Positions 46,901 to 58,900 of a stretch of DNA of 64,000 bases are shown piece by piece. The translations under genes were made by a program, and so were the position numbers. Within the stretch, counting starts at the first letter, position 1. Every line of letters begins with the position of its first letter. The notes beneath the pieces were generated by a model. That model was given only the letters and a program-made list of their open reading frames with translations. It was not told where the DNA came from and searched no databases. Origin of the DNA: Hippasteria phrygiana (Eukaryota > Echinodermata > Asteroidea > Valvatida > Goniasteridae); NCBI GenBank assembly GCA_037893225.1, contig JAZGUH010000075.1, positions 1,488,001 to 1,552,000 on the forward strand. The letters are read 5' to 3'.

Positions 46901-49900
46901 TCGCTGGCGGGCAGCAAACAATTCTGATGTCATAGGACGAACTCCCTTTTGTGTCTAGCACTAGGAACAAAAGAGGAGTTCGTACTATGACGTCAGAATT
47001 GTTTGCTGCCCGCAGCGACGACTTTTAGACAAATGGCATCAGCGGGATATGCTGCGCTATAGGGGACTTGATAAAAAGAGCTCTCAAAAGTTACTTTTTT
47101 TTGTTATTTCCCAGCAGAAAGAAAATGGCTGTTTTATTTTACAATACAGAATCTACATAAAACAAAAAAATGACCCAAACTTCTCTCGGCAATCAACATC
47201 ATCTTTAACTCAGTATTTAGTTTCTCTATCAGGAATTGTGTTACATATGGGTAATTCCACCAGGTTGGAACATAGTGTCAGATAATTTCAGTAGTTCTGC
47301 ATGTTACTGCACAGTTTTGCTATGCATAGTTAAGTACAACACACAGAATGGACCTCAAATCCTCCAAATTTGCTGCTGTCAAAAGTATCAGTCCAGTAAT
47401 AACTACTCAGTGACTTTTAACCCCTTGAGTACGGTATTTTACGGGAGGCGTCGGGGTGCCGCGGCGGGTCTGGCAGCCAAGTGAAATGGCCACAATGTGT
47501 TTGTGCAGTCAAGCGTCACATATACACAATAATCCAACATTGGATTGAAACTGCACAAACAGCGGCCAATGGCGTCATCCGGCCTGGTGGCACTGTTTAA
47601 TCCAACAATGGATTGAAACTGCACAAACAGCGGCCAATGGCATCATCCGGCCTAGTGGCACTGGTTTTTTTGCGCCATATTCTGTCATCCGTACGCAAGG
47701 GGTTAAAATGCTTCATTAACCCGGATGACTGTTATAGCCGCGGTCTGAAAAAGACCACCTTGCCGGTTCATGCCTATACTCGCATTCTTCTGCATATTCA
47801 ATCCATCGTTCGTTTATTGTGTGTATTACGCTTGGCTGTACAAGCCCATTGTGTGAGTTACGCTTGGCTGCACAAGCCCGGATTGTCATACCGACGCATC
47901 ATTAAAACGGCCTGGCTGAAAGGATTAAGGGGGGGGGGGGGTGTATGATTATAGTGAAGTTTAAACAAGGCAAAAAATAGCTCGTAAACTAAAAGTCTAA
48001 GCATTGTGTATACATTTATTGTTCAGTAATTTGTCACTGTTTTTCACTTGTTTTTATACCCATTTTCTGTTTCTATGTAGGTGAGCTGAACGCGATCGCT
48101 CCCATCATTTCGAATTTCTTCCTCATGTCTTATGCACTCATCAACTTCTCCTGTTTCTCTGCATCCTTGGCCAAGTCACCAGGTAAGACATTTTTTTCCA
48201 GGCAGTCTTTAAAAGTTACACTGTGTTTTACTACGTACATGTTCTTGTAGGGGTTTTTGCATCGTTTTGACCACCTAAGGGGGGCATTAAAAATGTTCAA
48301 TGTTTTTAAATTTCGAATTATTTTTCTCGAAATGTGGGTGGGTGGGCCAAGGAAAATTATTGAAAATTGAAATTCACTTTTCAATAAGAAAAAGAAAGAA
48401 AAAAAAAAAGAAGCTCTTTTTACTTGACGATTCCACTTTCACGTTCCAATTAGTTTGTTTTTTCAACCCTGGGCCAGTGCAGAGATGGGAGTATACATGT
48501 ACCTGTACATGTACATCTGTTGTGTATGTGCAACCCTTAGAACACCTTAGGGACGAGGTTTCTTTTTTTTATTAAAGTAACCATTGAAGTGGACTTCAAC
48601 TAATGAAACAAAAGAAGTCATCAGGTCACATGTTCAAACGGAGAAAACCAACAGCTGCATCACGCCGTCACTAAACTGGAATTTTTTATTTTTTTTTTTA
48701 ATTGAATGGCAAATCAATATTTTGACATTGAAAATTTGTGTTGGTGGGTGGGTAAAAAAGAAATTAAAAAAAAAAAAAAATGATGAAAAACAATAACAAT
48801 TTTAAATGGCCCCCTAAAGTTTTGCCAAGCAACTGTATGAAATCGGCTGGGACAGTCATGGGAAACAGTGTTTCAAGTTTACGAAAACAGCACCCTTTGC
48901 AACAAAAATTTGCATTTCTGTTACAGTTTGTGATTTGGTTCCATTATCAAAGTATGGTTTGGTAATCTTGCAAACCATCAAGTTTTGACTGAAATGAACA
49001 CACATTCAAGCAGCGGACAAAGAAAATGATTCCTGAAATGCATGTAAAGTAAAGCCTGAGCCAATGTGGCCCAACAGGCCGGCGTTTATCTCCGGTTTCT
49101 GTAGCATGAAATGACTGAGAATATTCCCCCTGGACGGGATGCTAGTCCATCGCAGGTTCTGCAGCTAGTGCTGGCACCCATTTATACTCCTGGGTAGAGA
49201 GAGGCAAGTGGGGATGAAGTGGCTTGCCCAAGGACACAACATATGGCCTGGATTCGAACCCCTAACCCTCTGATCATGAGTCACAAATCCTAACCACTAG
49301 ACCACATACCACTAGACCACATACTGAAATGCATGTACTGCCTATTAATTCTTGTCTTGCTGTCGTTGAACTAGGTTGGCGTCCGGCATTCCGTTACTAC
49401 AATATGTGGGTGGCTCTGCTTGCCGCTGTACTGTGCATCGGTGTCATGTTTCTGATCAACTGGTATTCTGCACTGATTACCATCTTTATTGTGACGGCAC
49501 TGTACACGTATGTGCACAACACCAAGCCAGGTAATTCATTGTGAACCAGCTAAAAACTAAGGATTGTGAACCAGCTGCTGTAGGCTGCATTATTCCTGAC
49601 ATTACTAAAGTGCAATAATTTAGTTGAGAAGAGTTGCGTTTATCCTTATAATCACTCTCTCACCAGAGATCTGTTTCTACTCTTAGTCTGTTCTACAGAT
49701 ATTTTCATGGTAAATGTTCCACCGGCTTGTCCAGCTAGGGCTGTCCCGAATATACCGAATATTCGATATTCGATCGTCAAGCGAATATTCGAATACCATT
49801 TTTCCAGTTCGAATATTCGGAAAAGATTTATACATGTATGCAAGTACAGATACGACTCTGATGCTATTTTAATAGAAAAGTTACGGCGCTTAGCAGTGTC

Positions 49901-52900
49901 AATTGCCGCATTTTTGTTGATCGCAATTTTTTTTGTGGACGGAATTTTATTGTTCCTGTCGGTAAAACCCTTGATACAACAGGGGCATGCAAAAGAAATG
50001 CTGTTTGAACGGTCCATAATATCAATCGCCATACGTAAAACACCGGCGTGCTTTAACGTGCAATTTGTTTTACCGGTGTGGCATGCACTGAAAAACTTGA
50101 TCGGCGAGTATCAAATATTTAAATATTCGGTCAAACCCAGTTTCGAATATACGAATAGTAAATTATTCGAAAATGAACAGCCCTATGTCCAGCTTGGTTC
50201 CTCCAGTTAGGGTGTTTGAGCGTGAAACTAGGCTTTCCGCCTGTTCCCACCAATATACTCTGACTGTTCCTAGATCAGACTCCCAAATTTTCCGTTTTAT
50301 TTTTTGAAAATCCATTTTTTGCCGGTGTTATTTTTAGTAAAATTCTGTGAAAACAATGGTGTTAATTAAACAAAAAAAACACACATATTTGTAACTGTCA
50401 ACTTCATTGAGTGGGTTAGGCTATACGAGAGAGGACTTGGGACAATGGGGGATTAGGGATAACAATGACACCGAGGACTTGGGCCGAGTCCTCGGGAGAA
50501 TTTCGTGTACAAACCTTATGGGAGCTGTTCGGAAAAAGTTAGAGTACAAACAAAGGGAACAAAAGAAGGGTTCCATTCATGGTCCTCAGTAGTATAGGAA
50601 AACGCACATGTGTGTGCGAGCACTATTTGCAAAAAAGGATTTCGTCTGACACATATAGTCCTTCCTGGGGATATTTCATTTTAAATTTTTTTCAACGGCA
50701 AATCATGATGGACCACTGCCTGTCACAGACAAGACAGAGGGAAATGCACGATCAGCGCATGCAGCAAAAACACACAATTCATTCAGCTGGTACCGGCACT
50801 CTGCTTCCTACGTTGGTTTTATTCATACATCGCTAACGCTGGGTACCAGCACGCAGCGCATGGTGTGACCTCGTATCCATGGCTGCATTCGAGCAACACA
50901 TGCCCGGACAGCAGCCGTTCACTCGCCCTGCCCCGGGAGCGACCACGCACGACAAACCTAGACTTGAAATCAAGTCACTAATTAACCAATATACTATCGG
51001 CGTTTACAGCTACCGCGCGCATGCATTCCCGGGGTTATACTAAAAATGCGCACCGTGCACGCACGCTGACTATTTAGTGGCTTGTCAAGTCTAGTATTGT
51101 ACGGGGCAGTCGCAATGCCGCCGCATTGGTGTAAAAAATTTATTGCAACAACACGGCGAACAGACTATTCATCCATGCATTACATATTCGTACTACTGTC
51201 CGCCGCGCCACGCCGATTGGGATCGGCACCGAGGGATCATGATTGAAAGCAGCATTTGTTTACTGTTTTTGTTTTGTTTTTGTCAAATTTTTAGAGGAAG
51301 TATTCTCCGTGGTTGGGTTTTTTTAGGTAAATTTTGAACAAAATGTGTGTTTTCAATTTTTTCTCTTCATTTTTTCCCACTTCCGTTTTATTGTTGTGAT
51401 TCCGTGTTCTTAAGCAAATTCTGCGTTTCCGTCCATGTTCACCGTGATGCGGAAAATTCGGGAGTCTGCTAGATGTAGAACAAAAAGCTATGCCAATAGC
51501 CGTTTCCCCCATTACGTATCTCTGTGGAATTCTTCACCTGGTGCATATTTCCCTTCATTTTACAATCTTCCCTACTTCAAGAGGAATCTTAATTCCTACC
51601 TCTTGCATCTTTGGTTCTTTGTAACTCCGTACATCAAGAGGCTTTTATCCTTGTTCAGGGCAAACATGCACAAAAAACGTCTCCTTGTGAGTGGAAGTTA
51701 CTCCATTGTTATTCTTGTTTTTGCCATGGATTAATTTGGGAGTGATGTCACCCTCATAGCAGACTTGCAGAAATTCTGCTTTTACATTTTTATACTCTGA
51801 CACTCTTTTTTTTTTTTTTTTTTTTTTTTAAAGATTTGAGGTATTTATCCTAAGGCACAGGTGTATAATGCTGCAATTTTATAGCCATCTTCCGGAAAAG
51901 TGACAAAAATGTCAGTCAAGGACTGTGCTTAACCATTTGTCGACCATTTTGGCCAATTATTAAAACATTTCAAATTTTGCAACATTCTACCCATTGTGTG
52001 GTACCAGTTCACATTTAACAAAATTTAAACTCGTTATTTTTTCATCCTTGTGTTTGCAGAGATCAATTGGGGTTCATCCAACCAGGCCTTCATCTACAAG
52101 CAAGCACTGACCAATACACTCAAGTTGAACCAAATACCTTCACATGTCAAAACATTCAGGTAATTGTAGACTGGACTGGAATGGAAGTGGAATGCTTCCC
52201 TCTCCTTTGTCTCCCATTTGTACACAGTTGGTTGAGAGTGCTACAAACACCTGTTATGGCCATTTGCTGTTCTTTTGTTTGTTTGTTATTTGTCATGCTT
52301 TCTGTATGGTTGGGTTGATTCCGCAGGTTCCAATTTTGTAGAAAAAACACTAAATATAATGGCCAACTGAAGTTACAAGTCAAGTAATTAATGACTATTA
52401 AAAACAAAACATGAACACACAATGATGAGACCTCAACAGTCGAAGACCGAGACCACAGGTGTCGAGACTGAGACCAGCAAAATCAGGTCTCGAGACTGAG
52501 ACTGGTCTTGAGACCTACAATACTCTACAGAACGGCCCTGCAATGCAGTTTTCAAATAATTTTGTTTTCAGTCATGCACACCTCCCCAATCATGCCTATG
52601 CCGAAGAAGGCATCTAACCATCTGCTTGATGGAATGGGGAGATAGCACTCTAGGGTACTTAGTGCTCTAGGGGACTTAGCGCTCTGGGGGAGTTAGCGCT
52701 CTGGGGGAGTTAGCGCTCTGGGGGAGTTAGCGCTCTGGGGGAGTTAGCGCTCTGGGGGAGTTAGCGCTCTGGGGGAGTTAGCGCTCTGGGGGAGTTAGCG
52801 CTCTGGGGGAGTTAGCGCTCTGGGGGAGTTAGCGCTCTGGGGGAGTTAGCGCTCTGGGGGAGTTAGCGCTCTGGGGGAGTTAGCGCTCTGGGGGAGTTAG

Positions 52901-55900
52901 CGCTCTCACTCAATTGGAGTTGGCACTCTAGTAATTTACTATAATAGTAATTGACTATCAAAAAATTAGCTGGCCTGACGTTTCGAACTTAAGCAAGTTC
53001 TTTCTCAAAGGCAAATGACAGAGTACAAGAAACAAACATGTAGGGAACACACATGCATGAGGGGGTGGGTGGAGAAACACAAAAGAGGGATGCAAGGGAG
53101 CATGGCAGTGGGTAAACATCAAAGAGAGAGGTTTGGGTAAGGATGAATGGGGGGAGGGATTAGGATGAAGGTTGAAGCTGGGGAATTGGACAAAGGAATG
53201 TGGTTAGTGGCAAAGATAAACAGGAAATGGTAAGACAACCCCATTTGGCCAAGAGACCCCAAGAGGGTTTGCCAGGAGGATAATCTGTAAACAAATGACA
53301 ATGGGGGAAAAATTAAAAGTTAATCATTCCCTTCCTGGATGTTTAGACCATGTGGTTGAATAGTCCGAAGACGTTTCATCCAAACTTTCTCTCGGCTGAG
53401 GCGAACTGAGTCCTTGCGGTGGAAAAGTGATTCTATGCCCTGTAGAATCATATCAGAAATGGAATGGTTAGGCAAGTTGAAGTGATGACCAACAGGGGTG
53501 TCAATTTTCTTGGTGTTTACAGTCGATCGATGGCCATAGAAACGCTTCTTGAGCGTGTTCTTGGTCTCCCCGACATACTGGATACCACAAACCCTGCAAG
53601 AAATGAGATATATGACATTAGAGGTGTTGCAAGTAATGTTGCCATTGGTTCTGTGAGTAGTTCCAGATGAATGGCCAGAAAAGGAGTCAGACTCCTGCAT
53701 GTGAGTCTGGCAAACAACACACCTGGAATCGCACTTAAAAGTACCATGCTGTATGGGAGGGGATGCAGCCAAGGTGGGGACCTCGGCTCGAACAATCAGG
53801 TCTCGTAGATTACGGGGGCGCCTATAAGCCAATATTGGGTTGTCAGGGGCGGCACGGGCAAGGCGATCTGAAGTATGAAGGATATGATGGTTGTCATTAG
53901 TTATTTTACGAAGGGGAGGGAGACTAGGATGAAAGGTGGTGACCAAGGGAATCTTGGGGTCGGCATTAGTGCTAGGTGTCTTTTTCTTGAGCGCAAAATC
54001 TCTGGTGATAGATTTGGCTCTGGCGATAGCACGTTGAACTTGGCGGGAGCTGTGGCCCCTGGCAACCAAGTTATTCTTCAGTACCTGTACATGATGGGAA
54101 AAGTCAGAATTATTAGAACAAATCCTTCTGAGTCTAAGTGCCTGACTGAATGCTATGCCTGTCTTGCAATGCCTGGGGTGACAGCTGGAGGAGTGGAGGT
54201 ACTGGTGGGTGTCTGTGGGTTTAGAATACAGATCAGTGGTTACCGAGTTGTCTTCCTTGCGGATGGTGACATCCAGGAAGTTGGTCTGATGCACTGAATA
54301 CTCTGATGTAAACTTGATGGTCCTGTGGAAGGAATTAATGTGATTAATGAAAGTCTCCAGACTGTCCTGATCACTGGTCCAGATGAAAAATACATCGTCA
54401 ATATATCTCCACCATACCCAGGGGCGACATGGTGCTGAGGCAAGCATGCGCTCTTCGAGGTCGCCCATGAAGAGGCATGCAAAGGAGGGGGCCATGCGAG
54501 TGCCCATGGCTGTACCGTGTACCTGTAGATAGTGTTTGCCTAGGAAGGAAAAATTGTTCTTGGTTAGTACAAGTCTCATGAGGGTGCCAATATCACTGAT
54601 GGGTGGGGTTGTGTGTCCTGCCTTGGCCAGGGACGAGGAACAAGCACGAATACCCTCCTCGTGGGGGATGTTGGTGTACAGGGATGAAACGTCAAAAGTC
54701 CCAATGATGGCTGTGCTGGGAATCTTGTTCTTGATTCCATCCAGCTTGCGCAGAAAGTCTGGGGTGTCATGGATGTATGATGGCATCTGTGGAACGAGGG
54801 GTTTGAGAAAACTGTCAATAAACAGGGAGATACGTTCCGTAGGTGAACCATTAACAGAGACAATGGGCCTACCGGGGTTGCCAGCCTTGTGAATCTTTGG
54901 AAGGAGATAAAATCTGGCAGTCCTACAGTCAGAGGGAGAGAGAAATTTATGAGCTTTCTTTGACAGCTGGTCACGTGATCGCATATCGTCCGGCACCTGT
55001 TGTATCTCTTGAGAGAATGTACCTGTGGGGTCAGAGTCAAGGCAGATGTAGTTAGTATGATTGTTCAACTGGCGGTGGGCCTCGTCAATGTACTGATGAC
55101 GATCCATGATGACCACAGCTGAACCTTTGTCGGCCGGCTTGATGATGATATCAGTACGGGAGCGCAAGGCATTCAACGCCAAGCGCTCCTCTCTGCAGAG
55201 ATTGTCATGAGTTCTGTGGACAAAGTTATCAGGGTTAGTGACTTGAGAACTGACAACTTGAACATAAGTCTCGAGGGCTGGTACACGATTCTTGGGGGGT
55301 ACCCAGGTACTTTTGACACGGAACGGTTCTGTGTCACATCGGTCAGAATCAAGGAAAAACTCTCGGAGACGGATCCTACGGTAGTATTCCGTGAGATCTT
55401 GGCTGAGCTCTACCTGGTTCACAGTGTGGGGAGTAGGACAAAAATTAAGACCCTTTGAGAGAAGGTTTATGTTCAGCGTCAGATATGGATGATGAAGAAA
55501 GGTTAACTACAGTATTGGAAGGGGGTGGTGGTGTAGACTGGGGCCTGGGGCGTCTAAAGCGTCTCTGTCTGCGTTGATGTTGCTTGGTAAGCAAGCCACC
55601 AATCTTCTTGTTTCTCCTGTTAAGCAGAACAGAGTCAAGGTTAGATACGCTCTTATCAATCTCATCATGGAATTTACTGTACATGTATCTGGTGTCAGAA
55701 CAACTGGATCTAAGTTCCGAGTCGAGGTGGGCAATATTCTGATGGAGGTTCTGAAGTGTAGTTTGACACTGTTGAGAGAGGACATTGATGAGTTTAATGG
55801 AGGTACCATGTAGAATTTGGTTCCATCTCCTTTGAAGAGGCGGTGAGAGGGTACCCAAGCAGGGAGAGGTAGATAATTGCAAACCTGTAGGGATAAATCG

Positions 55901-58900
55901 AGAGAGGGAGAAAAAATTGTAGTTATCTTGATGGTAAGAATAGCGTAAGGCCTTCTCCCTAGCCTTTCTGAGTTGCTGGAAAGTACAAACCGAGTTGTCC
56001 ATACCTGTGGAAAAGGAGAAAATAATGTGGTTAGTACACAATACAGATGGTGCTGCTCATGTCTGTAGAGGGGATAAAATGATGTGGTTATTACAACATA
56101 AAAAACACTTGAACAAGAAGACAAAACAAGATATACAAGTCAGAAAGGAGGATCACCACGAAGGGATACTGCAACAGAAAGGTATTAATATGAAAATGAA
56201 TAAAACTGCTGCAAACTGCTGACTGACTGAATGGACCTGAAATATACAAATCAAAAAATTAGCTGGCCTGACGTTTCGAACTTAAGCAAGTTCTTTCTCA
56301 AAGGCAAATGACAGAGTACAAGAAACAAACATGTAGGGAACACACATGCATGAGGGGGTGGGTGGAGAAACACAAAAGAGGGATGATACTATGATAGTAG
56401 AGGGTTGTGGCCTCGTGGCTTAGTGTACCGAACTCAAGATTTCCGTGATACTGTAGATTGTGGGTTCGAGACCAGCTGGGGTCATTGTGCGTGTGTCCTT
56501 GAGCCAGGCACTTTGTCACAAGTTGCTTCTCTCCACCCAGGAGTAAATGGGTACCTGTGAGGGCAGTGATGGTTATGTGTTTGATTAGCCCATGTGCGCT
56601 TAACTTGCAGCCGGGGCTGTATACTCCCCAGAGAGTTGAGAAGGCTTCATGAATGATTAATGGGCCTGACTAGCAGGGGGGTATTAATATTGTAAGCACT
56701 GTGATATAGTTTACTATTTGAGCGTTCTTAACCAGTTCGCGTAGGAGGACGTGTTCACACGATCTGGCTGTTTTTATACACGGGCACGGCTGACGGGTAA
56801 AAACGTCAAGCTTGCCTCGACTCCCCGGAGGGGTGACGTCTCAACACGCTAATCCCTCATTTGTTTTGCACACACACACAAAGTCCGAGAAGTCTGTGGA
56901 GGCGGACCGTGTGTTGAACTTGAACTTGGCCGCTGTGCACGGCTTATTCTACAATTTACACTCCGGTGGGCGCACCCGGAGTATTGAAATATATGATGTT
57001 TCGGAGAGAAATATTGTACAAATACTGTTGAAATGACTCTTGCAAATCAGTATTTGTGGCGTTTGGCTGTATATCAGAAGTTGGCTGCTATATTTTGCTT
57101 TTTGGAAAATAGAAATTTTCGGCAAAAATAATCCCGGCTCGAACTGGTTAAATGCCGATTATCATTATTATTATTATTATTATTATAATTATTATTACTA
57201 TAGCTCTATGATGAGGACTTGGGAGTTCAAAGGAGAAGATTTCACCCATTGATATCCATTGTTTAATTATATATATATTTTTTTTGCACAGACCTCAGAT
57301 CATAGCGCTGTCTGGTCCACCAGAGTGCAGGCCTGCACTTGTCCACTTTGTCTCTCATATCACCAAAAGCACAAGTCTTCTCGTATGTGGATCGGTTCTT
57401 ATTGTAAGTAATCTATTGAAATTGCAAATTATCTGTGATGATCTTTTCTTTGTTTGAATATGGGACTTGTGTTGACAAGATAAACATGTGGAATGCTGAC
57501 TGAAACAAATACGAGATTGTGAAGATAAGAGTTGCCTCTTATTAGGAATAATCGGTTGCTATGGGTAACCGATTTCCAGGGGTAATCTAAAACCCATCTG
57601 GGCAAAAACTTTCAGCGCCAACAGATCATTTTTAAAACCCTAACAGTACCAAATCCTCCAACATTAATATGATTGTGCATGCACCCTAGGGAAGGCTTTC
57701 AATTAAATTTTTTTTTTTCCTTGCTCCTACTTTTCCTACTTTGTTCTTGAAATTCCTTTTTTTTCTCTACTTTTTCCTAATTTTTTGTCCCACAACCCCG
57801 AAAAATAGAATCACATTGAATATTTTTCGTAACCATGTTACACACTGTCCTATGAAAATCACTAGGGCTGAGTCAAACCGAATAATTTAATATTCGAATA
57901 TTCGACCTTCCATTCTATCGAATATTCGAATATTCGGTTGTCCAGGCGGCCGATTTTTGCTCGTTTTAATTATTATAATAGATTCTCACTTTTATCGCCA
58001 GCACCAAGGAATGATTTAGGAAAGGTTTACAGGCAGTGGCGGATCTACGGGGGGGGATTTTGGGGGTTTAAACCCCCCCCTTGGGCTGAAAAAAAAAAAA
58101 AAAACCAGTGTCGGGTGTCGAAAAATCGGCACGCTGGGGTGTGTAGGCCAATCACCTCAGGTAAACCCCCCCCCTTGGGTAAAACCTAGATCCGCCCCTG
58201 ACAGGGATGAGATTCTTCCGATTTTGTGGTTGAATTCCGACTTGGTAGCATACCTTGCAAATCTGACTTTCGAATTATTAAGTTCCGACTTTAGACTTTC
58301 TGACCGGCATGTTCCGACATATTGCAGAAAGCTGACTTTTGATTTTCAGGTATCAGATATTATAACAATAAAGTTAAATGTGTTCTGAAATAAATTAAAA
58401 AAGCATTTCTGCTTACTATTTTGTTTTCCTGTGTCACGTCTTTCTTTAAAAAGAGTTTGTAGAGAAAACTACCCACACTACAGATACAGAGCGTTGAAGA
58501 CACATTTCATTCTCTGGCACGGAGAAAAGACAGGGGAAGAAAGGCACTAGGTAGTGATTCCTTGATTGCGGGGGACGTATTAAGTCGTGAACCCTAATGC
58601 GCCTATCAATCGCTTCCCCATGTTAAGAACATTGGTTACGGTTAACCGTAAACCATAGCCATAAAACGGTGACACGGATAATTTTAAAACCGGAAACTTG
58701 CAGCCTTAGTTTAGCGCCGATCTGCGCACTTCCGCGTTTGAAAACGAGGATCTCAATGTCACAGTAAACAACTTTATGCTAATCGTGCGCCTGCGCTGCC
58801 TTTTATGACCTGATTAATTCATGCATGAATGAATGTGCTGAAAAGCGTTGTTTTGTTTGCCATTGACATTCTCGCTTTCAACTCGGAAGTGCGCAGAAGG

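Larger units (their letters stand above)
52957..56385 (-). mobile_element. Penelope-like retroelement with identical 136-bp terminal repeats
   Basis: Direct repeats 52957-53092 and 56250-56385 are identical over 136 bp. Flanking tactataatagta (52937-52949) and tactatgatagta (56387-56399) differ at one position and look like a target duplication. Between them, on the minus strand, are a basic N-terminal frame and a 700-codon RT plus GIY-YIG frame. The direct terminal repeats match the pseudo-LTRs known for Penelope-like elements. The copy is young. Confidence 0.9.

Noticed and set aside
49652..50210. Overlapping frames of 126 and 167 codons on both strands
   Set aside because: They fall within the hAT-type element 49736-50185 bounded by a perfect TSD; the sibling copies do not keep the frames.
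53464..55458. Several + strand frames of 68-140 codons across the Penelope-like element
   Set aside because: They lie antisense to the 700-codon RT frame, which has all expected motifs.
34315..56715. tRNA-like boxes considered as real tRNA genes
   Set aside because: They are followed by shared SINE bodies and the cloverleaf is not complete; tRNA-derived SINEs explain them.
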